Notes: generated by a model from the letters alone, not told the origin. Shown: positions 7,614-16,392, counted from the stretch's first letter. The stretch is DNA of 64,000 nt from Xylanimonas oleitrophica (GCF_003244315.1 NZ_QKWH01000001.1:1-64000), one strand, 5' to 3'. Program-made: numbers and translations.

Positions 7614-8960
7614 GTGAGCAGCCACTCCGCCGATCGCGCACGCAACGCCGCGTGGGCCGTCTTCGTCGTCTTCCTCGCCAACGGGTTCACCTTCGCCACC
7701 TGGGCCTCGCGTCTGCCGGCGGTCCGTGACGGCCTCGACTTCTCCGAGCGCCAGATGGGCCTGCTGGTGCTGACCGGCGCGGTGGGGTCGGTGCTGGCGC
7801 TGCCGTTGTCCGGGATGATCGTGGCCCGGCTGGGTGCGGCCCGGACGGTGGTGATCTTCTCGCTGGTCGCCACGGCGGGCTACGCCGTCGCCTGCGTCGG
7901 CGTGGTCGACTCCCACGCCATGGTGGTGCGTGCCGGTCTGTTCCTGGCGGGCGTGGGCATCGGTGTGTGGGACGCCTCGATGAACCTCGAGGGCGCCGTC
8001 GTCGAGCAGCGGCTGGGGCGGGCGATCATGCCGCGCTTCCACGCGGGCTTCTCGTTCGGCACGGTGGCCGGCGCGGGCATGGGGGCGGGTGCCTCCGCCC
8101 TCGGGCTGCCGTTCGCGGTGCACGTGGTGACGGGGATGGTCCTGGCGCTGCTCGCCGCGGCCGTGTGCGTGCGGTGGTTCGTCTCGACGCCGGTGACGGC
8201 GCGCGCTGCGGGCGGCGCCGCGGTCCCTGAGGCGGTGGCCGGCACCGGCCGGGCGGGGGAGAGCACCGGCGGTGAGCCGACGACGGCGGCCCCGGCGTCG
8301 GCGGGCACGGGTGCCGGCCCCGCCACGGCCGTGGCCGGCGGGCAGCACGACGAGGTCGCGCACGGCTGGCGCGACGTGCTCGCCACCTGGCGTGAGCCGC
8401 GCACCCTGCTCATCGGTCTGGTGGTGCTGGCCGCAGCCCTCACCGAGGGTGCGGCGAACGACTGGCTGGGGTTGGCCGTCGTCGACGGCTTCGAGGCGTC
8501 GGAGGCGACCGGCGCCCTGGGCCTGGCGATCTTCCTGGCCGCCATGACCGCGGCCCGCCTGGTGGGCACGGAGCTGATCGACCGGCTCGGGCGCGTGCCC
8601 GTGCTGCGGCTGAGCGCCCTGGGCGCGCTGGTGGGCGTGGGCCTCTTCGTGTTCTCGCCCTGGCTGTGGCTCGCCCTCGTGGGCGTGGTGGTGTGGGGGG
8701 CGGCGGCCGCCCTCGGGTTCCCCATGGGCATGTCGGCGGCGTCCGACGACCCGCGCCGGGCCGCGCTGCGGGTGTCGGTGGTCTCCACCGTGGGCTACTC
8801 GGCGTTCTTCATCGGCCCGGCGCTGATCGGCCTGCTCGCCGAGCACACCGGGTACCGGCACGCGCTGCTGGTCATCGCGGCACCTGTGGTGATCGGGCTG
8901 TCCGTGGCGGGGGCCGCCCGCCCGCTGCCGCAGGCGCAGGCGCAGGAGGAGCGGGCCTGA
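7614..8960 (+). CDS. MFS transporter (YbjJ-like)
   Basis: A 448-residue membrane carrier of the major facilitator superfamily with about 12 hydrophobic segments in two halves. The first half (NAAWAVFVVFLANGFTFATW to about residue 190) and the second (from RTLLIGLVVLAAALTEGA) are joined by a cytoplasmic linker of about 60 residues rich in Ala, Gly and Thr. The loop after the second helix (MIVARLGAARTVV) resembles the MFS motif A region. The start is GTG 7614, with AGGAGAG upstream. The divergent LacI-type regulator suggests regulation by a sugar or metabolite. Substrate and direction are unknown; related proteins include putative drug and sugar-efflux carriers. Confidence 0.88.
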   Translation: MSSHSADRARNAAWAVFVVFLANGFTFATWASRLPAVRDGLDFSERQMGLLVLTGAVGSVLALPLSGMIVARLGAARTVVIFSLVATAGYAVACVGVVDSHAMVVRAGLFLAGVGIGVWDASMNLEGAVVEQRLGRAIMPRFHAGFSFGTVAGAGMGAGASALGLPFAVHVVTGMVLALLAAAVCVRWFVSTPVTARAAGGAAVPEAVAGTGRAGESTGGEPTTAAPASAGTGAGPATAVAGGQHDEVAHGWRDVLATWREPRTLLIGLVVLAAALTEGAANDWLGLAVVDGFEASEATGALGLAIFLAAMTAARLVGTELIDRLGRVPVLRLSALGALVGVGLFVFSPWLWLALVGVVVWGAAAALGFPMGMSAASDDPRRAALRVSVVSTVGYSAFFIGPALIGLLAEHTGYRHALLVIAAPVVIGLSVAGAARPLPQAQAQEERA

Positions 8961-8988
8961 CGGCGACGCCCGCCGTCGTCGTCGGGCC

Positions 8989-8994
8989 TACCCT
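8989..8994 (+). promoter_or_regulatory. -10 box immediately before murB, suggesting a leaderless transcript
   Basis: TACCCT ends six bases before the GTG start at 9001. Transcription normally starts about seven bases after a -10 box, so the mRNA would begin at or next to the start codon. No convincing -35 or Shine-Dalgarno sequence is visible. Confidence 0.45.
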
Positions 8995-9000
8995 GGGCGG

Positions 9001-10173
9001 GTGAGCATCTCCACCTCCGCCCCCGCCCTGGCCGAGCTGACCACCCTGCGTGTGGGCGGCCCTGCCGACGCGTACGTCGAGGCGAGCACCGAGGCCGAGC
9101 TGATCGACACGGTCCGCGCGGCCGACGACGCCGGCCGGCCCGTGCTCGTGGTGGGCGGCGGGTCCAACCTGCTGGTGGCCGACGAGGGCTTCGGCGGCGT
9201 CGTCGTGCGTGACGTGCGCACCGGCTTCGAGGTGCAGGGCGAGGACTCCTGCGGGGGCGCGAGCGTCACCGCGGTGGCCGGCCAGGACTGGGACGAGCTC
9301 GTCGCAGCCGCCGTCGAGCACGGGTGGGTGGGCCTGGAGGCCCTGTCGGGCATCCCCGGCACGGTGGGGGCTGCCCCGGTGCAGAACATCGGCGCCTACG
9401 GCCAGGAGGTGGCGGGCGTCGTCTCCACGGTGCGCACCTGGGACCGGCTGCGCGGCCGGGTGCGCACCTTCGCCGTCGGCGAGCTCGGGTTCGGCTACCG
9501 CACGTCGCTGCTCAAGCGCACGATGCGCGGCCGGCCCACGCAGGAGGACCCGCAGGCTCCCTGGTACCCCACGCCGCGCTACGTGGTGCTGGAGGTGAGC
9601 ATGCAGATGCGCCTGGGCACCCTCTCGGCCCCCGTGGCCTACGCCGAGCTGGCGCGCCGCCTCGGCGTCGAGGTGGGCACCCGGGCGCCGTCGGAGGAGG
9701 TGCGGACTGCGGTCCTGGAGTTGCGCAGCGGCAAGGGCATGCTCCAGGACGGCCGGTTCGGGTCCGCGCCGGGCGCCGACCACGACCGGTGGTCGGCCGG
9801 GTCGTTCTTCACCAACCCGGTGGTGCCGGCCGACCAGGCCGGTGCGCTGCCCGCCGAGGCTCCCCGGTACCCCGTGCGCTCGGCGACCCCCGAGACCTCC
9901 ACGGGCCCCAGCCTGGGCGCCGTGGACCCCACCCTGGTCAAGACGAGCGCCGCCTGGCTGATCGAGCACGCCGGGTTCGGCAAGGGGTACGGCCTGGCGG
10001 GAGAGCGCAGCCCGGCCACCCTGTCCACCAAGCACACGCTCGCGCTGACCAACCGGGGCGGCGCGCGTGCCGAGGACGTCGTGGCGCTCGCGCGCGCGGT
10101 CCGTGACGGGGTGCGTGACGCGTTCGGCGTCGAGCTGGAGCCGGAGCCCGTCCTGGTCGGCGTCAGCCTCTGA
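9001..10173 (+). CDS. murB: UDP-N-acetylenolpyruvoylglucosamine reductase
   Basis: A 390-residue flavoenzyme that reduces UDP-GlcNAc-enolpyruvate to UDP-MurNAc with NADPH, the second committed step of peptidoglycan precursor synthesis in the cytoplasm. The FAD-binding region is clear (TTLRVGGPADAYVEA near 14-28; VLVVGGGSNLLVADEGF near 49-65), as are GLEALSGIPGTVGAAPVQNIGAYGQE-type core motifs around 112-136 and the C-terminal WSAGSFFTNPV segment containing the catalytic Ser. It is the conserved neighbour of the rpmG/MaoC genes in actinobacteria. The gene is read as leaderless from GTG 9001. It converges with the L,D-transpeptidase gene 24 bases away, with no clear terminator between them. Confidence 0.96.
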   Translation: MSISTSAPALAELTTLRVGGPADAYVEASTEAELIDTVRAADDAGRPVLVVGGGSNLLVADEGFGGVVVRDVRTGFEVQGEDSCGGASVTAVAGQDWDELVAAAVEHGWVGLEALSGIPGTVGAAPVQNIGAYGQEVAGVVSTVRTWDRLRGRVRTFAVGELGFGYRTSLLKRTMRGRPTQEDPQAPWYPTPRYVVLEVSMQMRLGTLSAPVAYAELARRLGVEVGTRAPSEEVRTAVLELRSGKGMLQDGRFGSAPGADHDRWSAGSFFTNPVVPADQAGALPAEAPRYPVRSATPETSTGPSLGAVDPTLVKTSAAWLIEHAGFGKGYGLAGERSPATLSTKHTLALTNRGGARAEDVVALARAVRDGVRDAFGVELEPEPVLVGVSL

Positions 10174-10197
10174 CGCGCCCCGCGCCGGTGGCCGGGC

Positions 10198-11235
10198 TCA
10201 GTAGACGAGCACCGTGGTGCCCTGCGGCAGGCCCCAGTCGTCCCACAGCCAGTTCATCGCCGCGTTCGACACGCGCACGCACCCGTGCGAGGCGGGGTAG
10301 GGCGGCACCGACGGCGACCCGTGCACGGCGATCGCCCCGTTGAAGTACTTGGGCCGCCACATGTCGCCCAGCTCGAGCGTCGAGGAGTGCATGCCGTCCA
10401 CCTGGCGGTAGACCTCGAACGTGCCTGGCCGGGTGCGGGCCACGTACTCGCGTCCCTGCGCCACGAAGCGCTCGCCGTTGCCGGTCGAGGCGTTGATGAC
10501 CCGGACGACGCGCCCGTCGTCCACGGCGAGCACGAGCTGCCGGTCGACGTCGATCTCCAGGACGTGCCCGGACGCCGAGCGGGGTGCGGGCACGTGGCCG
10601 GCGTCGAGCGCCTGCTGCGTCTGGGGACCGACGACGCCGTCCCGGGTGAGGCCGGCGGCCTTCTGGAACGCCCACACCGCCTGCTGCGTGGCCCACCCGT
10701 AGCGTCCGTCGACCTCGAGGAGGAAGTACCCGAGGTCCTGCAGGCGCTGCTGGAGCGCCTCGACCTGGGGGCCCTCGTCGCCGCGCTGGACGAGCTCGGG
10801 GCCGGGATCCTCCTCGGCCTCCGCTCCGGGCTCGCCCGCAGCCCCGGCGGGGCCTTCAGCAGCGGGGTCGTCCGCGGCCGGGTCCTCGGCCGCGGGACTC
10901 TCGGAGCCCGGGTCCTGCGAGCCCTGGTCCTGCGAGCCCGCGTCCTCGCCTGCGGGGTCCTGCTCCGGCGTCGGCTCCTGCCCGGGCTCGGGGGCCAGCC
11001 CCTCGTCGGGCTCGGCGCTCGCGGAGGCGCTGGGCGAGGCCGTCGCGGACGAGGTGGGGGAGGAGCTGGGGGAGGCGGTGCCGGCGCCCTGCTGCCCGGG
11101 CCAGGCGCACGCTCCGAGGGCGAGCACGACGCCCACCACGAGGGCCCGCCGCACTGCTGGCACGGCACGTGCCGCCCCGTCCGGCCGTCGCCCGTCGGCC
11201 CGTCGCTCGTCCACCCCGTGCGCCCGCTGCGCCAT
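10198..11235 (-). CDS. L,D-transpeptidase lipoprotein with peptidoglycan-binding domain
   Basis: A 345-residue wall enzyme expected to form 3-3 peptide cross-links or attach proteins to peptidoglycan outside the membrane. The N-terminus has a hydrophobic segment and lipobox (LALGAC), followed by about 100 residues of low-complexity Ser/Pro/Glu/Ala linker with short SQDPGS-type repeats. A PG_binding_1 domain follows (GPQVEALQQRLQDLGYF), then the YkuD catalytic domain, with HGSPSVPPYPASHGCVRVS carrying the conserved His and Cys. ATG 11235 is used. It lies downstream of the adenosine deaminase-type gene on the same strand, with a 79-base gap. Confidence 0.92.
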   Translation of the reverse strand: MAQRAHGVDERRADGRRPDGAARAVPAVRRALVVGVVLALGACAWPGQQGAGTASPSSSPTSSATASPSASASAEPDEGLAPEPGQEPTPEQDPAGEDAGSQDQGSQDPGSESPAAEDPAADDPAAEGPAGAAGEPGAEAEEDPGPELVQRGDEGPQVEALQQRLQDLGYFLLEVDGRYGWATQQAVWAFQKAAGLTRDGVVGPQTQQALDAGHVPAPRSASGHVLEIDVDRQLVLAVDDGRVVRVINASTGNGERFVAQGREYVARTRPGTFEVYRQVDGMHSSTLELGDMWRPKYFNGAIAVHGSPSVPPYPASHGCVRVSNAAMNWLWDDWGLPQGTTVLVY

Positions 11236-11314
11236 TCACTCTCCCGTGTCTCGTCGGCCCTGGGTCACCACGGTGCCCGGTGGCGGGCCGGTCTGCAGCG
11301 TCAGCCGGGGATCG

Positions 11315-12379
11315 TCACCCGTTCGTGACAGATTCCTCGCCGGTCTCCGCGCCATCCTCCTCCGGCTGGGAGATCCACTCGTCGATCCTGGCGAGCATGC
11401 TCGCCCTGCTGGCGTCGGAGGCCCTGCTGGCGCGGACCGACGCGCGAGCCAGGTCGGCCAGCTCGGCGTCGGAGAAGCCGTGCGCGGTGCGGGCCGCCTC
11501 GTACTGGGCGGTGAGACGGGAGCCGAACAGCAGGGGGTCGTCCGCACCGAGCGCCACGGTGGCCCCGGCGTCGACGAGGGCGCGCAGGGGTACCTCGGCG
11601 ACGTCCTCGTACACCCCCAGGCCCACGTTGGAGGCGGGGCACACCTCCAGGGCCACGCCCCGCTCGACGACGTCGGCCAGCACGGCGGGGTCCTCGCTGG
11701 CCCGCACCCCGTGGCCGAGCCGGTCGGGGTGCAGCGACTCGAGCACGGTGGCGACGTGGGCCGGGCCCAGCAGCTCGCCCCCGTGGGGCACCGCGGCGAG
11801 CCCCGCACGGCGGGCGATGCGGAACGCTGCCGCGAACTGCTCGGTGTCGCCGTGCCGCTCGTCGTTGCTCAGGCCGAACCCGACGACCTCGCCGGGGCCC
11901 TCGCCCGCATACCGGGCGGCGAGCCGGGCGAGCGTGCGGGCGTCGAGCGGGTGCCGCATCCGGCTGGCGGCCACCACCACGGCGACCTCCAGCCCGTGGG
12001 CGGCGCTGGCCTCGCGCGCGGCGTCGAGCACGATCTCCACGGCGGGCGTGATGCCGCCGACGAACGGTGCGTACGACGTCGGGTCCACCTGCATCTCCAG
12101 CCGCACCGACCCCTCGGCGGCGTCGGCCCGGGCAGCGGCGTCGACCACCTGGCGCATGTCGGCCTCGGACCGCACGCAGGCGCGTGCGGCGTCGTAGAGG
12201 CGCTGGAACCGGAACCAGCCCCGCTCGTCCGCGGGCACGCGCAACGGGTCGTCGTCGACCAGCGCGGCCGGGACGCGGATCCCGTGGCGGGCGGCCATGT
12301 CGCGCAGCGTGGGCACGTCCATGGAACCGGTGAAGTGCAGGTGCAGGTGCGCCTTGGGCAGCGTCGCGAGGTCTCGCAC
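11315..12379 (-). CDS. Adenosine deaminase family protein
   Basis: A 354-residue TIM-barrel hydrolase that should deaminate adenosine or a related purine nucleoside, feeding salvage. All metal and catalytic elements are visible: HLHLH (residues 11-15), the catalytic Glu in PHGGELLG (HAGE equivalent), the His in DRLGHGV and the paired Asp in GADDPLLF. The N-terminal motif reads KAHLHLHFTGSM rather than the classical KAELHLHLDGA. This variant also occurs in streptomycete homologues at the same locus, so substrate preference may differ (for example aminodeoxyfutalosine or methylthioadenosine). It starts with ATG 12379, 36 bases after the response-regulator stop, and may share that transcript. 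An add gene next to murB and tRNA-Trp/secE is a common actinobacterial arrangement. Confidence 0.9.
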   Translation of the reverse strand: MRDLATLPKAHLHLHFTGSMDVPTLRDMAARHGIRVPAALVDDDPLRVPADERGWFRFQRLYDAARACVRSEADMRQVVDAAARADAAEGSVRLEMQVDPTSYAPFVGGITPAVEIVLDAAREASAAHGLEVAVVVAASRMRHPLDARTLARLAARYAGEGPGEVVGFGLSNDERHGDTEQFAAAFRIARRAGLAAVPHGGELLGPAHVATVLESLHPDRLGHGVRASEDPAVLADVVERGVALEVCPASNVGLGVYEDVAEVPLRALVDAGATVALGADDPLLFGSRLTAQYEAARTAHGFSDAELADLARASVRASRASDASRASMLARIDEWISQPEEDGAETGEESVTNG

Positions 12380-12415
12380 GTCCGGCAGTCTCGCAGGCCG
12401 GGGCCCGCTCGCAGG

Positions 12416-13057
12416 TCAGGCGAGCCAGCCGCGCCGTCGTGCCTCGGTCACCGCCCCGGTGCGGTCGTCCACCCCGAGCTTGGCGAACGAGCGCAGCAGG
12501 TGCGTCTTGACGGTGGCCTCGCCGATGAACAGCGCCCGCCCCACCTCGGCGTTGGACAAGCCCTCGGCCACCAGTCCCAGCACCTGCGCCTCCCGGGGCG
12601 TCAGCCGCTCGGCGCTGGTGCGCACGCTGCCCACCAGGCGCGTGGCCACGGTGGGGGTGAGCACCGTCTGACCGCGGGCGGCGGCGCGCACGCTGCGCAC
12701 CAGCTCGTCCCGCGGCGTGTCCTTGAGCAGGTACCCGGTGGCGCCGGCCTCCACCGCCCGCAGGATGTCGGCGTCGGTGTCGTAGGTGGTCAGCACGACG
12801 ACGCGAGGCGCGGGTCCGCCGCCTGGGGCGCCGGCGGTCAGGGCTGCGGTGGCGCCGACGCCGTCGAGCACCGGCATGCGCAGGTCCATGAGCACGACGT
12901 CGGGGCGCAGCCGGGCGGCGAGGTCCACCGCCGCCTGCCCGTCGGCGGCCTCGCCCACCACGTCCAGGTCGGGCTCCACGGCCAGCATGCCTACGAGCCC
13001 GGAGCGCACCACCGGGTGGTCGTCCACCACGAGCACCCGCACGGTCGTCCCGCTCAC
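12416..13057 (-). CDS. NarL/LuxR-family response regulator
   Basis: A 213-residue two-component transcription factor. The receiver domain has acidic residues Asp12/Asp13, phospho-acceptor Asp58 (VLMDLRMP) and the conserved Lys (GYLLKDTP). The C-terminal LuxR-type helix-turn-helix starts near residue 148 (LTPREAQVLGLVAEGLSNAE) and ends near ATVKTHLLRSFAKLGV. The start is GTG 13057, chosen because it begins the receiver fold and overlaps the kinase stop codon by four bases. It is the partner of that kinase and likely regulates the ABC genes upstream in the same operon. Confidence 0.94.
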   Translation of the reverse strand: MSGTTVRVLVVDDHPVVRSGLVGMLAVEPDLDVVGEAADGQAAVDLAARLRPDVVLMDLRMPVLDGVGATAALTAGAPGGGPAPRVVVLTTYDTDADILRAVEAGATGYLLKDTPRDELVRSVRAAARGQTVLTPTVATRLVGSVRTSAERLTPREAQVLGLVAEGLSNAEVGRALFIGEATVKTHLLRSFAKLGVDDRTGAVTEARRRGWLA

Positions 13058-14355
13058 GCCTCGCCCTCCCTCGTGCCGGGCGACGCCGCCCCGGCGCCTG
13101 CCCGCTCCGTCCCGGCCTGCGGTGCACGCGCGGGCAGCAGCACGCGCACCGCCGTGCCGCCGTCCGACCCGGGACCCACCGCCACCGTGCCGCCGCCCGC
13201 CGACACCCGCTCCCGCATGCCGCGCAGCCCGAACCCCTCCTCGGTGCCCGGCGCGATGCCCTGCCCGTCGTCCAGCACCTCCAGCGCCACCGGTGCGCCG
13301 CCCCCGCCCGTCAGGCGGACGACGACGGTGCGGGCCCCGGCGTGCCGGCGCACGTTGGCCAGCGCCTCCTGCGCCGACCGCAGCAGCACCACCTCCTCCT
13401 GCGGCCCCAGCGGGCCGACGTCGGCCGTCTCCACCCGCACGGGCACGCCCGTCTCCGCCGACCACCGCCGGCCCAGGCGGTCCAGCGCGTCCGCCAGCGT
13501 GGCACCGTGCAGGGGCACGGGCGAGAACGCCGCCACCAGCCCGCGGGCCTCCGCCAGGTTGTCGCGCGCCGTCGCCTCCAGGGTCGCGAGGCGCTCGCGG
13601 ACCGTGGCCTCGTCGCCGCGGTCGAGCGCCGCCGCCGCCACCTGGGCCTGCATCACCACGGAGGTGAAGCCCTGGGCGAGGGTGTCGTGGATCTCCCGCG
13701 CGAGCCGCTCGCGCTCGGCCGCGACGCCGGCCGCGTGCTGGGAGGCGGCGAGCTCCGCCTGGGCGGCACGCAGCCGGTCCACGAGCCGCGCGTTGACCTC
13801 CGACTGCCGCATGGTGCGCGCCACCCACAGGCCCAGACCCACGGCGAACACGAACGCGACCCCCATCTGCGGAGCCACCTCGAGCAGCACCGGGACGCTC
13901 CAGCCCTCCCCGGCGGCGACCGCCAGCGTCACCCCGGCGCACACGAGCGCGGAGAACACGACGCCGTCGAGCACGTGCTCGGAGAGCATCCACACGTGGG
14001 TGAAGGTGACGAAGAGGAGGAGGGTGGCGACCGGCGCCGTCGTGGCCGCGGCTGCCGTGGCCCCCACCAGCACCGTCAGGTAGGCCCGTGCCCGCCAGAC
14101 CTCGCGGGTCCGTGCCGCCCGTGCGCCGACGACGGCGTAAGCGACCGCGATGACGGCCACGCAGCCGAGCGCCAGCGCCAGGTCCGGGCCCGCGACGTCC
14201 GTGAGGGCCAGGGACACCGCGCACAGCGTCAGCAGCGCGTAGAAGGCGGCGTCCCACCACACGACGACGCGGTCCCACGAGGCGTAGGGGCCGCCGGCCG
14301 CGGGCGGGCCGTCGTCGGCCGCCCGCGCCGTGGCGGTGCCGTCAGCCGTCGTCAC
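13054..14355 (-). CDS. Sensor histidine kinase, NarL/DesK type
   Basis: A 433-residue membrane sensor. The N-terminal half has several hydrophobic segments (residues about 32-180), followed by a coiled coil and the HisKA_3 dimerisation box RERLAREIHDTLAQGF with phospho-acceptor His223. The HATPase domain shows NVRRHAGA (N box), DDGQGIAPG and GFGLRGMRERV. The start is GTG 14355, overlapping the end of the permease gene by 14 bases. With no extracellular sensor domain, it may sense membrane state or the cognate exporter. The C-terminal tail is Gly/Ala-rich. Confidence 0.93.
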   Translation of the reverse strand: MTTADGTATARAADDGPPAAGGPYASWDRVVVWWDAAFYALLTLCAVSLALTDVAGPDLALALGCVAVIAVAYAVVGARAARTREVWRARAYLTVLVGATAAAATTAPVATLLLFVTFTHVWMLSEHVLDGVVFSALVCAGVTLAVAAGEGWSVPVLLEVAPQMGVAFVFAVGLGLWVARTMRQSEVNARLVDRLRAAQAELAASQHAAGVAAERERLAREIHDTLAQGFTSVVMQAQVAAAALDRGDEATVRERLATLEATARDNLAEARGLVAAFSPVPLHGATLADALDRLGRRWSAETGVPVRVETADVGPLGPQEEVVLLRSAQEALANVRRHAGARTVVVRLTGGGGAPVALEVLDDGQGIAPGTEEGFGLRGMRERVSAGGGTVAVGPGSDGGTAVRVLLPARAPQAGTERAGAGAASPGTREGEA

Positions 14356-15238
14356 GCCGCCGCCAGCGGAAGGTGCGCACGCCCACCACGAGCCCCACGA
14401 GCAACCATGCCCCCAGGATCGCAGCGGCGGGCCCGTGCTGCCAGGAGCCGCTCGGCTCGAGCACCAGGGCGGAGTCGGGCAGGAACACCGAGCGCATGCC
14501 CTGCGCCATCCACTTCAGGGGGAACACCTCGGCCACCCGCTGGAGCCACACGGGGAGCTGGTCGAGCATGAAGAAGACGCCGGAGATGAACTGCAGCACC
14601 AGCACGACCGGCGTCACCACGGCAGTGGCGGAGCGGCCCGAGCGCGGCAGGGAGGAGAACGCCACCCCGCACACCGTGCCCGTGGCGGAACCGAGCAGCA
14701 GCACCCACGCGAACGTCCACCAGCGGCCGGGCTCGTCCGGCAGCGGTACGTCGTAGACGAGCGCGGCCACGGCGAGCAGGGCCGCCACCTGGCCGAGCGT
14801 CACCACCAGGATCTGCCCTGCCTTGCCGAGGAAGTACGCCACGGGCGGCAGCGGCGTGGCCCGCAGGCGCCGCAGGGTGCCGTCGTCGCGCTCGACCGCC
14901 ACGGAGATCGCCAGCGACTGGAAGCTCGACAGCATGACGCCGGTGGCCACCATGCCGGGCAGGAAGTACCGGGCGAAGCTCACCTCGCGACCGGCGTCGT
15001 CCACCAGGCCCAGCCCGTCGGAGCCGAACACCGTGGAGAAGATCAGCAGCATCAGCACCGGGTAGAGCAGGATGAAGAACACGGCGTCGCGCTCGCGCAG
15101 GAATCCCAGCAGCTCGACGCGGGCGCGGACCAGGGCGAGCGGCAGGACGCCGGGCAGGCGCGGTTCGGTGCGCGCGGGAGGCGCGGGAGGGCGCTCGGCG
15201 GCGGGCTGGGTGGCCGTGGTGGGCCGTGGGGTGCTCAT
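14342..15238 (-). CDS. ABC-2 type transporter permease
   Basis: A 298-residue membrane subunit of an exporter, of the DrrB/NatB kind. About six hydrophobic helices are visible, starting at AVFFILLYPVLMLLIFSTVF, with a large external loop and the ABC-2 signature region ERDDGTLRRLRATPLPPVAY. The C-terminal helix ends in VGVRTFRWRRRDDG. ATG 15238 overlaps the ATPase stop by four bases. Together with the ATPase it probably exports a lipid, peptide or antibiotic; the cargo is not identifiable. Confidence 0.92.
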   Translation of the reverse strand: MSTPRPTTATQPAAERPPAPPARTEPRLPGVLPLALVRARVELLGFLRERDAVFFILLYPVLMLLIFSTVFGSDGLGLVDDAGREVSFARYFLPGMVATGVMLSSFQSLAISVAVERDDGTLRRLRATPLPPVAYFLGKAGQILVVTLGQVAALLAVAALVYDVPLPDEPGRWWTFAWVLLLGSATGTVCGVAFSSLPRSGRSATAVVTPVVLVLQFISGVFFMLDQLPVWLQRVAEVFPLKWMAQGMRSVFLPDSALVLEPSGSWQHGPAAAILGAWLLVGLVVGVRTFRWRRRDDG

Positions 15239-16263
15239 CGCTGCTCCTGGAGGGTAGGCCCGGCTGCCGTGGGGGATTCGATGGGGGCTGCGGCCGCCCC
15301 GGCGGCCTCGGGGATGGTGGCGCCGTCGTCCGTGGCGCCGTGGTCCGTGGCGGCGGGGGAGCGGCCGGGGGTCTCGTCCCAGGCCTCGATCAGGCCCAGG
15401 TAGACGTCCTCGAGGGTGGGGCGCACCACCTGCAGGCCGGGGACCTCCCCGTCGGGTGCGCCGTGGGGCCCCAGCCGTGCGGCGAGGTGGGCGACGAACG
15501 CCGTCGGCGCCGCGGTCCGCTCGGTGCGTACCTGCCCGCCCTCGGTCCACGAGACCAGGGGGGTGCGCGCCTCGGGGCCGCCCAGGGTCTCCGGCGCACC
15601 CAGGGCGACCACGCGCCCGTCGCGCACGACGGCGGCGCGGTCGGCCAGCGCCGCGGCCTCGTCGAGGTAGTGGGTGGTGAGCAGGATGGTGGTGCCGTCC
15701 TCGCGCAGCGAGCGGAGCAGCTGCCAGAACGCCCGCCGCGCCTGCGGGTCGAACCCGGTGGTGGGCTCGTCCAGGAACAGCAGCTCGGGCCGGCCGACGA
15801 TCCCGAGCGCGACGTCGAGCCGGCGCCGCTGGCCCCCCGACAGCGCCCGTGTGCGGGTCCTGGCCTTGTCCTCGAGGCCGACGGCGGCGATCACCTCGTC
15901 CGGGTCGCGCGGGTCGGGGTAGGAGCGTGCGGTGGAGCGCACGGTCTCGGAGACGGTGAGCTCCGACAGGTCGCGGGAGTCCTGGCCGACGACGCCGATG
16001 CGGGCGCGCCAGCGCCGGCCGGCGGTCGCGGGGTCCTCGCCGAGCACGAGCACCTCACCACGGTCGCGGGAGCGGAAGCCCTCCAGGATCTCCACGGTGG
16101 TCGTCTTGCCGGCGCCGTTGGGGCCGAGGACGGCGAAGATCTCGCCCGCGGCCACGTCGAGGTCGAGCCCGTCGACGGCCTGCTTGGAGCCGTAGCGCTT
16201 GTGCAGGCCGGCCACGTGGACGGCGGGGCCCGGGGCGGCGCGCCCGGTCGGTGCGGTGGTCAT
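15235..16263 (-). CDS. ABC transporter ATP-binding protein (DrrA/NatA-like)
   Basis: A 342-residue nucleotide-binding subunit of an exporter. Walker A (GPNGAGKTTT), Q-loop (GVVGQDSRDL), signature (LSGGQRRRLDVAL), Walker B (ELLFLDEPTTGFDP) and the switch His (LLTTHYLDEA) are all present. A C-terminal extension of about 100 residues follows, ending in a Pro/Ala/Thr-rich tail. ATG 16263 is chosen because it has a GTGGAGCC site and gives the usual N-terminus; upstream in-frame starts would add an unlikely Arg-rich segment. It is the first gene of a four-gene operon (ATPase, permease, kinase, regulator) whose coding regions all overlap. Confidence 0.93.
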   Translation of the reverse strand: MTTAPTGRAAPGPAVHVAGLHKRYGSKQAVDGLDLDVAAGEIFAVLGPNGAGKTTTVEILEGFRSRDRGEVLVLGEDPATAGRRWRARIGVVGQDSRDLSELTVSETVRSTARSYPDPRDPDEVIAAVGLEDKARTRTRALSGGQRRRLDVALGIVGRPELLFLDEPTTGFDPQARRAFWQLLRSLREDGTTILLTTHYLDEAAALADRAAVVRDGRVVALGAPETLGGPEARTPLVSWTEGGQVRTERTAAPTAFVAHLAARLGPHGAPDGEVPGLQVVRPTLEDVYLGLIEAWDETPGRSPAATDHGATDDGATIPEAAGAAAAPIESPTAAGPTLQEQR

Positions 16264-16319
16264 GGCTCCACGCTCGCGCAGCGGGGCGCCCGCGCGGGAC
16301 CCTCGTCGGGAGGGACCAG

Positions 16320-16341
16320 GGGTCCACCGGACGGTGGACCC
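16320..16341. promoter_or_regulatory. 22-bp perfect palindrome, candidate operator
   Basis: GGGTCCACCG (16320-16329) and CGGTGGACCC (16332-16341) are perfect 10-bp inverted arms around a GA spacer. The site lies 57 bases upstream of the exporter ATPase start and 125 bases before tRNA-Trp, inside the divergent control region. Symmetry and size fit a dimeric regulator such as the LuxR-type response regulator encoded in the same operon; it could instead be an RNA hairpin. Confidence 0.4.
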
Positions 16342-16362
16342 ACCGGGTCTGCGGGGGAGCGG

Positions 16363-16392
16363 TTCGACCCAGGGGCCGCAGTCGCGTACAGT
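16363..16392 (+). promoter_or_regulatory. Candidate promoter for tRNA-Trp and possibly secE-nusG
   Basis: TTCGAC (16363-16368) and TACAGT (16387-16392) are separated by 18 bases. They lie about 70 bases before the tRNA-Trp gene on the same strand. Confidence 0.45.

Noticed and set aside
10198-16263. Antibiotic biosynthesis or lantibiotic immunity cluster around the ABC/two-component genes
   Set aside because: The exporter and sensor could fit bacteriocin immunity, but no precursor peptide or modification enzyme is present, and flanking genes are housekeeping.
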